Positions 56,714 through 64,000 of a stretch of DNA of 64,000 nucleotides are shown here, piece by piece. The stretch spans positions 1-64,000 of the forward strand of contig NZ_BJKP01000003.1 in the NCBI RefSeq assembly GCF_008974145.1. Reading direction: 5' to 3'. Origin of the DNA: Microcystis aeruginosa NIES-4325. GTDB taxonomy: Bacteria; Cyanobacteriota; Cyanobacteriia; Cyanobacteriales; Microcystaceae. The notes under the pieces are model-generated. The model was not told the DNA's origin, did not search any database, and saw only the letters and a program-made list of their open reading frames with translations. A program made the position numbers and the translations under genes. The stretch's first letter is position 1, and the number at the start of each line of letters is the position of its first letter.

Positions 56714-57694
56714 GTGAAGGAAACGGCAACGGCGATCATTTTAGTATTAGGGGCAGTTTTAGATTATCTGATCGGCGATCCCTGGGGATGGATTCATCCA
56801 GTGCAGGTGATGGGGGCGATTATTGCCGTTGCCACAAAAGTTATCCTTAATTGGACGCGGGAAAAAATTCGCCAACGTTTAGGGGGCATAATTCTGGGAC
56901 TGGGTTTAATTATCTTGACTGGGGCCTTAACTTGGCTAGGAATCCAATGGTTAGGTCAGGTCAATTTGCTGCTGAGTTACCTAGTACAAATGATTCTCTT
57001 GGCTAGTTGTTTAGCCGGTAGAAGTTTACGCAGGGCTGCCGAAACCGTCATCGCAGCTTTACAAGCGGAAAATATCACCTTAGCTCGTTGCCAACTAAGT
57101 TTATACGTTGGTCGCGACACAGATAATCTCAGCCGCGAAGAAATCCTCCGCGCCCTATTAGAAACCGTCAGTGAAAATGGTGTGGATGGAGTTACCGCGC
57201 CGCTTTTTTATGCCCTTCTCGGTGCCTTTCTGGGGGTGGGACCAGTTCCCCTCGCTTGCGCTTATAAAGCCGCTAGTACCCTCGATTCGATGATTGGCTA
57301 TCGTCGGCCACCCTACACCCATATTGGCTGGTTTAGTGCCAAAAGCGAGGATGTTTTGACATGGCTACCCTGTCGTTTAACGGTCTTAACTCTCGCCCTG
57401 ATTTCGGGCCGGCCGGGGCGGGTTTTAAGCATTTGTTGGCGCGATGCCCGTCGGGATCCTAGTCCTAATTCCGGTTGGAGTGAATGCGTCTATGGGGCGA
57501 TTTTGGGGGTGCAATTGGGGGGTAAAAATCAATATCGGGGCCAGATTGTGGAAAAACCTTTATTAGGCGATAACCTCAACCCGATTACCGTTAAAACCGT
57601 CGAACAGGCTTTGCATTTAACTCGTACTTGTGTATTACTTTGGTTGGCGATCGCTGTTAGCTGCCTAATTGCTAGAGATTTTGCTCAATTTTAG
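56714..57694 (+). CDS. cobD: Adenosylcobinamide-phosphate synthase CobD/CbiB
   Basis: A 326-residue integral membrane enzyme that attaches the aminopropanol arm to adenosylcobyric acid in cobamide synthesis. Family signatures are LDYLIGDPWGWIHPVQVMG at the N-terminus, LYVGRDTDNLSREEILRALLETVSENGVDGVTAPLFYALLG in the centre and ASTLDSMIGYR and RDARRDPSPNSGWSEC further on. Start is GTG at 56714. Cyanobacteria make pseudocobalamin. No cobalamin riboswitch or other cob gene is adjacent. The end overlaps the next gene by 30 bp on the opposite strand. Confidence 0.95.
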   Translation: MKETATAIILVLGAVLDYLIGDPWGWIHPVQVMGAIIAVATKVILNWTREKIRQRLGGIILGLGLIILTGALTWLGIQWLGQVNLLLSYLVQMILLASCLAGRSLRRAAETVIAALQAENITLARCQLSLYVGRDTDNLSREEILRALLETVSENGVDGVTAPLFYALLGAFLGVGPVPLACAYKAASTLDSMIGYRRPPYTHIGWFSAKSEDVLTWLPCRLTVLTLALISGRPGRVLSICWRDARRDPSPNSGWSECVYGAILGVQLGGKNQYRGQIVEKPLLGDNLNPITVKTVEQALHLTRTCVLLWLAIAVSCLIARDFAQF

Positions 57695-58009
57695 CGACCA
57701 GAGGCGACGGGGTTGACGGGGTTGACGCTGCCAGTAACGGATAATCAGGGAGAAGGTCAAGAATAGGGATTGCAGTATCTGTATCTGTCCGCAGAGGCGT
57801 TGATAGTTTTGTCGGAGATAATAGGTTTTCGCCCCGGCGATGAGAATATATTCTGGAGCGGGGTAAAAAACGTGGTGTAAACGTCGTTCCACCCGGTTTA
57901 AAATTTTGGTCACTCGCCCTAAAATCCGCCGCAATTGCCACAATTTCCAGAGTAGAAAGCAATTAAATAAAGTTAAGCCTAGATTGAAGCCGAGGACAAA
58001 AAAGAACAT
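57665..58009 (-). CDS. Small conserved membrane protein, unknown function
   Basis: A 114-residue basic protein. An N-terminal span (FFFVLGFNLGLTLFNCFLLWKLW) is followed by a basic amphipathic region (QLRRILGRVTKILNRVERRL) and a second hydrophobic stretch. Its 3' end overlaps cobD by 30 bp in convergent orientation. The TM-then-basic layout recurs in small cyanobacterial proteins of unknown function. I do not recognise a named family. Confidence is limited by overlap and the presence of another open frame on the same strand. Confidence 0.6.
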   Translation of the reverse strand: MFFFVLGFNLGLTLFNCFLLWKLWQLRRILGRVTKILNRVERRLHHVFYPAPEYILIAGAKTYYLRQNYQRLCGQIQILQSLFLTFSLIIRYWQRQPRQPRRLWSLKLSKISSN

Positions 58010-58138
58010 GGTCGAGGCGATGGTCGAGTTATGCCAATTTTAGCCTAGATTCCCGACTTGAAAGTGTATGAGAAAGAAATCTAAGAAGCTGCCCGCGTAT
58101 TTAGGGTCTGCTGAATAAATCTAAAAACCTTGTTGGAT

Positions 58139-58173
58139 AAGCTGTTCGTAATTTAAATTGCTTGTTGAGATCA
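58139..58173. repeat. Dispersed 34-bp repeat, copy 2 (inverted)
   Basis: Inverted copy of the repeat at 49528-49561 (TAAGCTGTTCGTAATTTAAA then TTGCTTGTTGAGA). It lies at the left of a 130-bp repeat-rich segment that includes GGTCGGC-type tandem words (58178-58206). Confidence 0.7.
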
Positions 58174-58233
58174 GGCGGTCGGCAGGGGGCGGTCGGCGGT
58201 CGGCAGGAGATAGGAGATTATTTTATTTATTCT

Positions 58234-58300
58234 CCCCACACCCCACACCCCACACCCCACACCCCACACCCCACACCCCACACCCCACACCCCACACCCT
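58234..58300. repeat. CCCCACA heptamer array
   Basis: About nine and a half consecutive CCCCACA units. The flanking TCTCCTATCTCC...TTTATTCT and GGTCGGC words match, inverted, the array at 37766-37830. It is part of the left inverted repeat beside plsC. Confidence 0.92.
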
Positions 58301-58334
58301 GCCCCCAGGAAAAGCTTTTTGCCGCAAACCCTAG
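58285..58334. repeat. Left arm of inverted repeat flanking plsC
   Basis: The 50 bases end CAGGAAAAGC, TTTTTGCCGCAAACCCTAG directly before the plsC stop. The complement is found at 59147-59204 (CTAGGGTTTGCGGCAAAAAG, then TTTTTCCTAGGGGTAGGGTG) with only a few differences, so the gene sits between inverted arms. Confidence 0.88.
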
Positions 58335-59003
58335 TTAGCGTCCGAGGGCGTGTAATCCGTTAATAATTTCGGCACAGCGCTCGGTAACTGCCTGTAAAGC
58401 CTCTCTTTTGCTAGAAATCGGTGGCGGCAGCACTTCTCCGATGCGAATAGTTAAGGGGATACTATGGGGAAAAGAAGAACCTTTTTGAAAAATCTTTTCT
58501 GTCCCCCACAAACTGACGGGTAACAGGGGAACTCCCGCTTTAGCGGCAATCATCGCCGCGCCTAGTTTTGGTTGATGGATCAATCCGTCCTCGGTGCGGG
58601 TTCCCTCCAGAAACACTCCCACTGCCCAGCCCGCTGCTAATGCTCCCATCGCCGCCCGAATTGCCCCGCGATCACCACTGCTGCGTTTGACGGGATAGGC
58701 CCCATAAAGAGCGATCGCCTGTTTTAAAATCGGAATGGTAAATAATTCCTCTTTAGCCATATAAGCTACGGGACGACGCACGGCACAGGATAATAGAGGT
58801 GGATCGAAGTAACTAGCGTGATTGCAGACGATAATCAGAGGATGACGCTGGGGGACATTTTCCACTCCGTAAACGCGACCGCGAAAATAGCCGTGTAGGG
58901 TGGGGCTAACGATCGACCATTTAAAGAGATGATATAAAACTAAACTGGCAAAAGGTTCTCGCTCTTGAGGCTGGTTCATGACTGACAATTGTTCCCTAGA
59001 CAT
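58335..59003 (-). CDS. plsC: 1-acyl-sn-glycerol-3-phosphate acyltransferase
   Basis: A 222-residue PlsC-type enzyme that makes phosphatidic acid from lysophosphatidate. The catalytic motif NHASYFDPP (NHxxxxD) and the substrate motif FLEGTRTEDG (in place of EGTRS) are present, along with LPVSLWGTE further on. ATG 59003 is preferred to the GTG at 59069, because a hairpin with T-run lies just upstream. The gene is enclosed by inverted repeats (58285-58334 and 59147-59204), an unusual setting for a lipid gene. Several PlsC paralogues are normal in cyanobacteria. Confidence 0.9.
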   Translation of the reverse strand: MSREQLSVMNQPQEREPFASLVLYHLFKWSIVSPTLHGYFRGRVYGVENVPQRHPLIIVCNHASYFDPPLLSCAVRRPVAYMAKEELFTIPILKQAIALYGAYPVKRSSGDRGAIRAAMGALAAGWAVGVFLEGTRTEDGLIHQPKLGAAMIAAKAGVPLLPVSLWGTEKIFQKGSSFPHSIPLTIRIGEVLPPPISSKREALQAVTERCAEIINGLHALGR

Positions 59004-59007
59004 GGAA

Positions 59008-59044
59008 AAGCCCTTGGGAGTCTTGCCGTGTTTCGACCCCAAGG
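59008..59044 (-). promoter_or_regulatory. Hairpin in the plsC 5' leader (possible attenuator)
   Basis: On the minus strand CCTTGGG-GTC pairs with GAC-T-CCCAAGG (59044 to 59012), ten pairs with one bulge, followed by GCTTTTCC and then the ATG at 59003. It covers the ribosome-binding region (AAGGG). It could work as a terminator/attenuator or a translational block; it may also be coding if the longer start is used. Confidence 0.4.
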
Positions 59045-59146
59045 ACTTTGCTTTCTTCTCACTCCTCACACAATTAAAATATATAGCAATTTATGGGTTA
59101 GGGAAGGGTTAAGCGTGCCGCTTTCTTAACTGGCATAATTACTCAC

Positions 59147-59204
59147 CTAGGGTTTGCGGCAAAAAGTTTTTCCTAGGGGTAGGGTGTGGGGTGTGGGGTG
59201 TGGG
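59147..59204. repeat. Right arm of inverted repeat flanking plsC
   Basis: Complementary to 58285-58334; it ends in TGTGGGG heptamers (about 59182-59203). The related but shorter copy at 44415-44474 shows the repeat is dispersed, so the plsC pair may be two independent insertions. Confidence 0.85.
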
Positions 59205-59326
59205 GTTTTACCGATTTTCAGGTGGTCAATTACCTCATTTTCGATGGTAATTAATTTTGCTTGGGTACTGAAAAAAAGTTGGGTTAGAATATAAAGGCCA
59301 AATCTAGTCAGAAAAAGAGAATTTTT

Positions 59327-59527
59327 ATGGAAAAACAGGTAAACTGTGCTGTAGATTGCCTAAATGGTTGTATTCTAGGCGATAAATGCCCTAATCAAGC
59401 TCATGCCGCCGAAGCAGCCAAATTTATTGCCGAAACTTCTTTGGACAAGATGTTAGAAATGGCAGAAGCCGCTAGACTGAAAAAACTGACGCAACCGACC
59501 CAATGGATTATTCCCGATGATTTCTAG
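59327..59527 (+). CDS. Small Cys-rich cyanobacterial protein
   Basis: A 66-residue protein. The N-terminal half has four cysteines, C7, C11, C15 and C21 (CAVDCLNGCILGDKC), a spacing suited to a metal or Fe-S site or disulfides. The C-terminal half is a helix (AAEAAKFIAETSLDKMLEMAEAARLKKL) with a WIIPDDF tail. It appears to be a conserved small cyanobacterial protein of unknown function. The ATG at 59327 follows AAAAAGAGAA, a weak ribosome-binding site. Confidence 0.75.
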   Translation: MEKQVNCAVDCLNGCILGDKCPNQAHAAEAAKFIAETSLDKMLEMAEAARLKKLTQPTQWIIPDDF

Positions 59528-59661
59528 GGTTTGATAGGGGAAGGGAGAACGGGCAAGAAAGTCGCTGTACCTCATTACTCCCAATAGGACTACATCAGGT
59601 TTTTCCACTGTTGACTGTTGACTGTTCACTGAATAAAAGGCACACAAGCAAGCATTTTCGG

Positions 59662-62415
59662 TTATTGAGGATTTTTTCTTTTCGGGGGTTTTTGTTTGCT
59701 GGTAGGGAGTAGGGGAGCGGTTAATTTTTCATAGAGTTCAAAGAGGTATTCAATACGGTTTAATTCACTGGTGAAAGGTTGGGGACGATAACACAAATCA
59801 ACGGCTTTGTCAAGTTTTTGGTGAGCTTTGAGCAAGTCGGGAGGCATGGTTAAAGGATCGTATAAATCCGCAAGGCTACTATCAGGATATTTTACCCTAG
59901 TATCTAGCACAGCTTGAGCGCAAGTTTCAACGGTTTGTTTTTGTTTGTCGGTGATATTTTCTGGAAAGGTAAAATTATTATAAACAATATCTTTTGAATA
60001 ACGATAATCACTTTTTAATCTGCCACACACATATTTAACCCATGCCATGTGCATTTCTGAAGTTAAGATACCAAATAAATATAGATTGGCATTAGGAATT
60101 AATAAAACTTGATCATTACCAATCACATTTTTATTCATAAAACCTATCGGAATATATTTTCTTCTTTCAGATGAGACACGGGGAACAAGTAAATAATTCG
60201 TGTCGGGTTGTGCTATTTGACAGAATAGAGTAGGTGTCGCCGCAAATTTACGAGTAGAAGCGGCTTTACTTTTTAATCTAAAATTTTTAACCCTATCTAC
60301 TCTTTTGATGACTTCTGGTAATGTCTTTAATTCCCTGGGAGAAATATCAACTAACCATAGACAATAGCGACTATAACCATTAATAAATTCTTGCGCTCCT
60401 GTATAAGGTTTAATCCATTTTTCTGCCTTCGGCTCTAATTTTAAAAATTCTTCTTTTTCCAGTTCTGTAAAAATAAAATTACCACCATCTCTTGGCATAC
60501 TACCAAAACGCATTAATGGAACATTAGATAAAGGAAAACTTCGATTAGAAATAATGATGTCACTTCCATCAACTAAATAGGGATTAATATTATTAGACTG
60601 AATAACTAATGATTCACCTTGAATATCTTCATAATCAAATAGAATCTTATTTGTTATATTAAAACTTGCAAAACCAATAATTATACAATGAACTGCCGCA
60701 TTTCCTTTTGCTTCATTAATCCATTTAAAAGTACGATGGGCAAAATGAATTTTTAACTGATATTTCTGAAAAAGAATATTCCAAAGTAAGGCAACTTGCT
60801 CACCTTGAGATATAGAATTTGTGGAAACAAAAGCAACCCTGATTCTATTGCCCTGAATTATTTGAGCAGCCTTGATATACCATGCACACACATAATCTAA
60901 AACGCCTATTCCTTTCTCACCGTCGAAAACATAAGCCATATCATTCCTTTGCTGTTCGTTCATAATCATCGCACCAACAAAAGGAGGATTTCCTAAAATA
61001 AAATTGAGCTTCTCTTTTGATATAACTTCCTCCCAATCAATCCGCAAGGCATTCCCATGAACAATCTTTGCCGCTTTCTTTAATGGTAAACGCACAAAAT
61101 ACTGACCAAAAGTATTACTAACTTTAATATTCATCTGATGATCAATTAACCACATCGCCACTTCTGCTACTCTCACCGCAAACTCATCGTATTCAATACC
61201 TGCAAACTGATTGACATCTACCTGAATAATGGTACTAATATCTGTTACTAACTGCCCCGTTTTATCTAACTCCTGTAATACCAAAATCTCTAAATCGCGT
61301 AACTCCCGATAGGTAATAATTAAAAAATTGCCGCAACCACAGGCAGGATCAAGAAAATATAAATTAGCAATCTTTTTCTGAAATTCTAGTAATTTATTGC
61401 GATTGCCTTTAATCTTCTCAAATTCTCTGTGTAAATCATCTAAAAATAACGGTTTAATCACCTTTTGAATATTTTTCTCGGAGGTATAATGCGCCCCTAA
61501 ATTGCGTCGCTCTTTTGGATTCATTACCGCTTGAAACATAGAGCCAAAAATAGCAGGGGAAATTTTTCCCCAATCAAAAGCACAAGCTTCTAATAACATG
61601 ACTCTCATCTTGCTATCAAAAGCTGCTAAAGGTAAAGACTCCTCAAATAACTTGCCATTTATGTAGGGAAATTGAGTTAAATTCTCATCGAGATTTTTTA
61701 ATCTTTTTTCTTCTGGTGTATTCAGAACCTGAAAAATATAAGCGATGTGCATCGCCAAATCACTGCCATCTTCTTTGGTATGTAGGTCAATATATTCCCA
61801 GAAAATACCCTTATTAAAAATACCCGTATCATCGGCAAATAAACAAAATAATAAACGCACTAGATAAACTTCTAAATCATGCCCCATATAACCAATTTCT
61901 TTGAGGCAATCATGAAGTTTTCCCATTAACTCGGCTGCTTGAATATTGACGGGATCTTCGTCTTTATAAACTCGCTTTTCGTAACCAGCAATAAAATCAA
62001 ATAAATGAACATTATCAACAAAATTACTTAATTCAAATTCCCATTGATTGCCCGAATCTAAATCATATAATTTAAACCGTTGAAAATCCGAGACTAAAAT
62101 ATAACGCGGTAACTCATGTTCCTTTAAATTGGGGAAATAATCCTTAGCCTGTTGTGTGGCTTTTTCTAAATCTTTCCCCTTCGATTTATGCTCAACTAAA
62201 ATCGTTCCTTTCCAAAGTAAATCAATAAAACCCTGTTTATTATCGGCTTTTTTTATCGGTTGCTCAAAACTGGCCACCCTACGCCGTGAAATGCCAAAGA
62301 CATGAAAAAACTCATTCCAAAAAGATTGAGATTCTGCTTTTTCTGAAGTCTCTCCTTCCCACTCTTTTTGAAAAGCGATGGCGCGATTTTTTATTTCATT
62401 CCAACTTAAAGGCAT
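59662..62415 (-). CDS. MmeI-like type IIL restriction-modification enzyme (single chain)
   Basis: A 917-residue polypeptide with the MmeI layout. The N-terminal PD-(D/E)XK nuclease shows GFIDLLWKGTILVEHKSKGKD with D65, E75 and K77. A helical linker (about 150-310) follows. The N6-adenine methyltransferase has DPACGCGNF (D356) and NPPF (N476). A target-recognition region (about 600-800; SNRSFPLSNVPLMRFGSMPRD then RVSSERRKYIPIGF) and a C-terminal helical end complete it. Such enzymes both cut about 20 nt from their site and methylate one strand, so no separate methylase or specificity gene is required. All catalytic residues seem intact. The recognition site cannot be predicted. Confidence 0.92.
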   Translation of the reverse strand: MPLSWNEIKNRAIAFQKEWEGETSEKAESQSFWNEFFHVFGISRRRVASFEQPIKKADNKQGFIDLLWKGTILVEHKSKGKDLEKATQQAKDYFPNLKEHELPRYILVSDFQRFKLYDLDSGNQWEFELSNFVDNVHLFDFIAGYEKRVYKDEDPVNIQAAELMGKLHDCLKEIGYMGHDLEVYLVRLLFCLFADDTGIFNKGIFWEYIDLHTKEDGSDLAMHIAYIFQVLNTPEEKRLKNLDENLTQFPYINGKLFEESLPLAAFDSKMRVMLLEACAFDWGKISPAIFGSMFQAVMNPKERRNLGAHYTSEKNIQKVIKPLFLDDLHREFEKIKGNRNKLLEFQKKIANLYFLDPACGCGNFLIITYRELRDLEILVLQELDKTGQLVTDISTIIQVDVNQFAGIEYDEFAVRVAEVAMWLIDHQMNIKVSNTFGQYFVRLPLKKAAKIVHGNALRIDWEEVISKEKLNFILGNPPFVGAMIMNEQQRNDMAYVFDGEKGIGVLDYVCAWYIKAAQIIQGNRIRVAFVSTNSISQGEQVALLWNILFQKYQLKIHFAHRTFKWINEAKGNAAVHCIIIGFASFNITNKILFDYEDIQGESLVIQSNNINPYLVDGSDIIISNRSFPLSNVPLMRFGSMPRDGGNFIFTELEKEEFLKLEPKAEKWIKPYTGAQEFINGYSRYCLWLVDISPRELKTLPEVIKRVDRVKNFRLKSKAASTRKFAATPTLFCQIAQPDTNYLLVPRVSSERRKYIPIGFMNKNVIGNDQVLLIPNANLYLFGILTSEMHMAWVKYVCGRLKSDYRYSKDIVYNNFTFPENITDKQKQTVETCAQAVLDTRVKYPDSSLADLYDPLTMPPDLLKAHQKLDKAVDLCYRPQPFTSELNRIEYLFELYEKLTAPLLPTSKQKPPKRKNPQ

Positions 62416-62429
62416 AGTTTTAATTCCTT

Positions 62430-62457
62430 CCCTACCCCCCTATGAGTCTGGGTAGGG
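62430..62457 (-). promoter_or_regulatory. Hairpin directly upstream of the MmeI-like gene
   Basis: CCCTACCC (62430-62437) and GGGTAGGG (62450-62457) can form an eight-pair stem in the leader transcript, immediately before AAGGAATTAAAACT and the ATG at 62415. No T-run follows. A role in limiting R-M expression is possible but only inferred. Confidence 0.4.
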
Positions 62458-62487
62458 ATTCTAGCACATTCGTGGAAATAATCTTGA

Positions 62488-63075
62488 TTAAGGCTTCTGG
62501 TCTTGATTTTGGGGATAACTGGGGAATAGATCCCTGGGGAAATCCTCGGCACTTAAACAGGTTTGTAAAGCTTGGGACGGGTTATTTTTGTCCACACCAC
62601 GACTGACAGCGATAACGCACTCAGAAAAGCGACCGGGTAATAAACTTTGACGACAGGAATCCAAAACCTGTTGAGAAATCCCTAATTTATCGGGTTCCTT
62701 TGCTGTTTCTGTTTCCGTTTGTTTGAGGGAATTAGTGGCAAATAAGGGGGCAGCGCGATGGATATCGACCACACAGTGACCTAGGTCAATAGGACGACGC
62801 ACTTGAAAACAAGCTTGCAGAGCCAGATTACCATCGATCGGGGTTTTGGATTTAATCATCACCACACAGCGGGATAATTCTTTAGGAATTAATGCTTCTG
62901 AACAAGCGGTGGCAGCATCTTGGGGACTCACTCCCGTGCCGACAATCTGACTGATGCAGGCACTAAATTGATTATTGTTGCCAAATGCGATCGCTGTTCG
63001 GTTCATTTCTACTAAGCCAAGGGAAATAGTAGCGATCGCGCTCCAACTAGCAATTTTTTTAATATATTTTTTCAT
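62488..63075 (-). CDS. Exported protein with four repeated Cys segments
   Basis: A 195-residue protein. A signal peptide (MKKYIKKIASWSAIATISLGL... to AIAF) is followed by repeated segments with paired cysteines: SACISQIVGTGVSPQDAATAC, SRCVVMIKSKTPIDGNLALQAC, GHCVVDIHRAAPLF and SECVIAVSRGVDKNNPSQALQTC. Spacing within pairs is about 13-18 residues, suggesting disulfides in the periplasm. I do not recognise the family. The cyanobacterial-type repeats and signal peptide support a real gene. Confidence 0.75.
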   Translation of the reverse strand: MKKYIKKIASWSAIATISLGLVEMNRTAIAFGNNNQFSACISQIVGTGVSPQDAATACSEALIPKELSRCVVMIKSKTPIDGNLALQACFQVRRPIDLGHCVVDIHRAAPLFATNSLKQTETETAKEPDKLGISQQVLDSCRQSLLPGRFSECVIAVSRGVDKNNPSQALQTCLSAEDFPRDLFPSYPQNQDQKP

Positions 63076-63237
63076 TGTTTGCTCACACCCAAGATTTTAA
63101 GGCTAACTCGCCACGATCTTAACAGATTCAGAGAGAACAGGGAACACAGAGATGGGGAGGGGGAGAAGGGAGAAAAAAAGGCTGATAGCTGTCCCCTGAC
63201 TCCTAACCCCCAAAACCCCAAAACCCAAGACCCAAAA

Positions 63238-64000
63238 TTAGTATTCTGGTACAGTGGAATCGACTTCGCGACTCCAGGCGCTGATGCCACCTTTGACGTT
63301 AATTCCTTCGATACCTGCCTCTTTGAGGATAGCGAGGGCCTTAGCGGAACGTCCCCCCATCTTACAATGGGCGATGAGACGATAACCGTTGACTAATTCC
63401 TTAATTTTGGGAATTGCGGAACCATTCTCGATATCGGGTAGGGGAATTAATACCGAGTTGGGGATATTAGCGATTTGGTACTCGTTGGGATTACGCACAT
63501 CGATGAGAACGTAATCATTAGCATTGCTGTCAAGTAGGGTTTTTAACTCCACTACGGTCATTTCTGTCATGTTTTGCTGTGCTGCCGCTTCTTGTGCTTT
63601 CGCTTGCGGGATACCGCAGAATTGTTCGTAATCAATTAGTTTTTCAATGACGGGACGGATGGGATTCGGGCGCAATTTTAACTCGCGGAATTTCATTTCC
63701 CAAGCATTGTAAAGCAGTAAACGACCACTGAGGGTGTCCGGTGCGCCGAGGATAATTTTAATGGCTTCTGTGGCTTGAATTGTGCCGATTACCCCGGGTA
63801 AAACCCCTAAAACGCCGCCTTCCGCACAGGAGGGAACCATCCCCGGTGGTGGCGGTTCGGGATAGAGATCGCGGTAGTTGGGACCGCCTTGGTAGTTAAA
63901 AACGGTTGCCTGTCCTTCAAAGCGGAAAATTGAGCCATAGACGTTGGGTTTGTCGAGAAGAACACAAGCATCATTAGTCAGATAACGGGTGGGGAAATTA
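63238..64000 (-). CDS. moeB: MoeB/ThiF-type adenylyltransferase with C-terminal rhodanese (partial)
   Basis: The 5' part lies beyond the right edge. The visible 253 codons give the end of a ThiF/MoeB fold (NYQGGPNYRDLYPEPPPPGM, then PSCAEGGVLGVLPGVIG, with the loop Cys, and QATEAIKIILG), then a rhodanese domain with loop HCKMGGRSAKALAIL, whose active-site Cys accepts sulfur. The fusion adenylates the C-terminal glycine of MoaD/ThiS-like carriers and transfers sulfur, serving molybdopterin or thiamine synthesis. The stop at 63238 follows a spacer with A/C-rich words. The AAA+-less E1-like family assignment is firm. Confidence 0.93.
   Translation of the reverse strand, partial: NFPTRYLTNDACVLLDKPNVYGSIFRFEGQATVFNYQGGPNYRDLYPEPPPPGMVPSCAEGGVLGVLPGVIGTIQATEAIKIILGAPDTLSGRLLLYNAWEMKFRELKLRPNPIRPVIEKLIDYEQFCGIPQAKAQEAAAQQNMTEMTVVELKTLLDSNANDYVLIDVRNPNEYQIANIPNSVLIPLPDIENGSAIPKIKELVNGYRLIAHCKMGGRSAKALAILKEAGIEGINVKGGISAWSREVDSTVPEY

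Overview
The window looks like chromosome of a unicellular bloom-forming cyanobacterium, most likely Microcystis aeruginosa or a close relative. Evidence: light-dependent protochlorophyllide reductase, solanesyl diphosphate synthase, a Tab2/Atab2 protein, a CPP1-like J-like membrane protein, two cyanobacterial AbrB regulators, a ferredoxin-dependent sulfite reductase, many HIP1 octamers (GCGATCGC), dense 7-8 bp tandem repeats, MITE and IS relics, a caspase homologue and a HEPN protein of the MAE_28990 type (a family named after a Microcystis locus). The species call is inference; the cyanobacterial call is firm. No tRNA, rRNA or CRISPR array was seen.

Layout. 1-19.5 kb is mainly housekeeping: a partial Ser/Thr kinase, an ABC-2 permease, a pseudouridine synthase, YifB/ComM, HIT, a retropepsin-like protease, HPPD, an SDR, ATP sulfurylase overlapping an apparently inactive orthocaspase, an acidic cyanobacterial protein, MsrA, an FHA-FHA-ABC half transporter and ferredoxin-sulfite reductase. 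19.5-24.3 kb is an AT-rich accessory island: a MITE, a DUF262 + HEPN RNase operon, a convergent Gly-rich/WD40/J-domain protein and an IS30 transposase remnant. 24.3-48.2 kb returns to core functions: CIA30-like, CPP1-like, HAD, solanesyl-PP synthase, ferredoxin, citramalate synthase, a polytopic membrane protein, RimM, Tab2, CPBP protease, AbrB, SdhB, CsgG-like, POR, DnaK and a 7TM-HD phosphodiesterase coupled to DUF29 and Uma2 genes. 48.2-49.6 kb is gene-poor. 49.6-57.7 kb carries GlgX, a DUF3887 protein, enolase, a PF04020 membrane protein, a frame-disrupted YqaE/Pmp3 gene, a second AbrB, Rrf2, GFA and CobD. 58-63 kb is again accessory-like: heptamer arrays, PlsC inside an inverted repeat and a single-chain MmeI-like restriction-modification enzyme. 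The window ends in a MoeB-rhodanese gene.

How genes work together. Sat and Sir are two steps of assimilatory sulfate reduction. HPPD (homogentisate) and solanesyl-PP synthase serve prenylquinone and tocopherol metabolism. POR and the CPP1-like protein are both connected to chlorophyll synthesis. GlgX and enolase belong to glycogen breakdown and glycolysis. The DUF262-HEPN pair and the MmeI-like enzyme are the likely anti-phage or anti-plasmid components.

Most promising for follow-up: the DUF262-HEPN cassette with its unusual WD40-J neighbour, the Tyr/Ser-substituted orthocaspase translationally coupled to ATP sulfurylase, the YqaE gene whose two halves meet at a T7 run in the -1 frame, and the CopG-like tail on sulfite reductase. 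All family assignments rest on motif recognition by eye; no database search was run.
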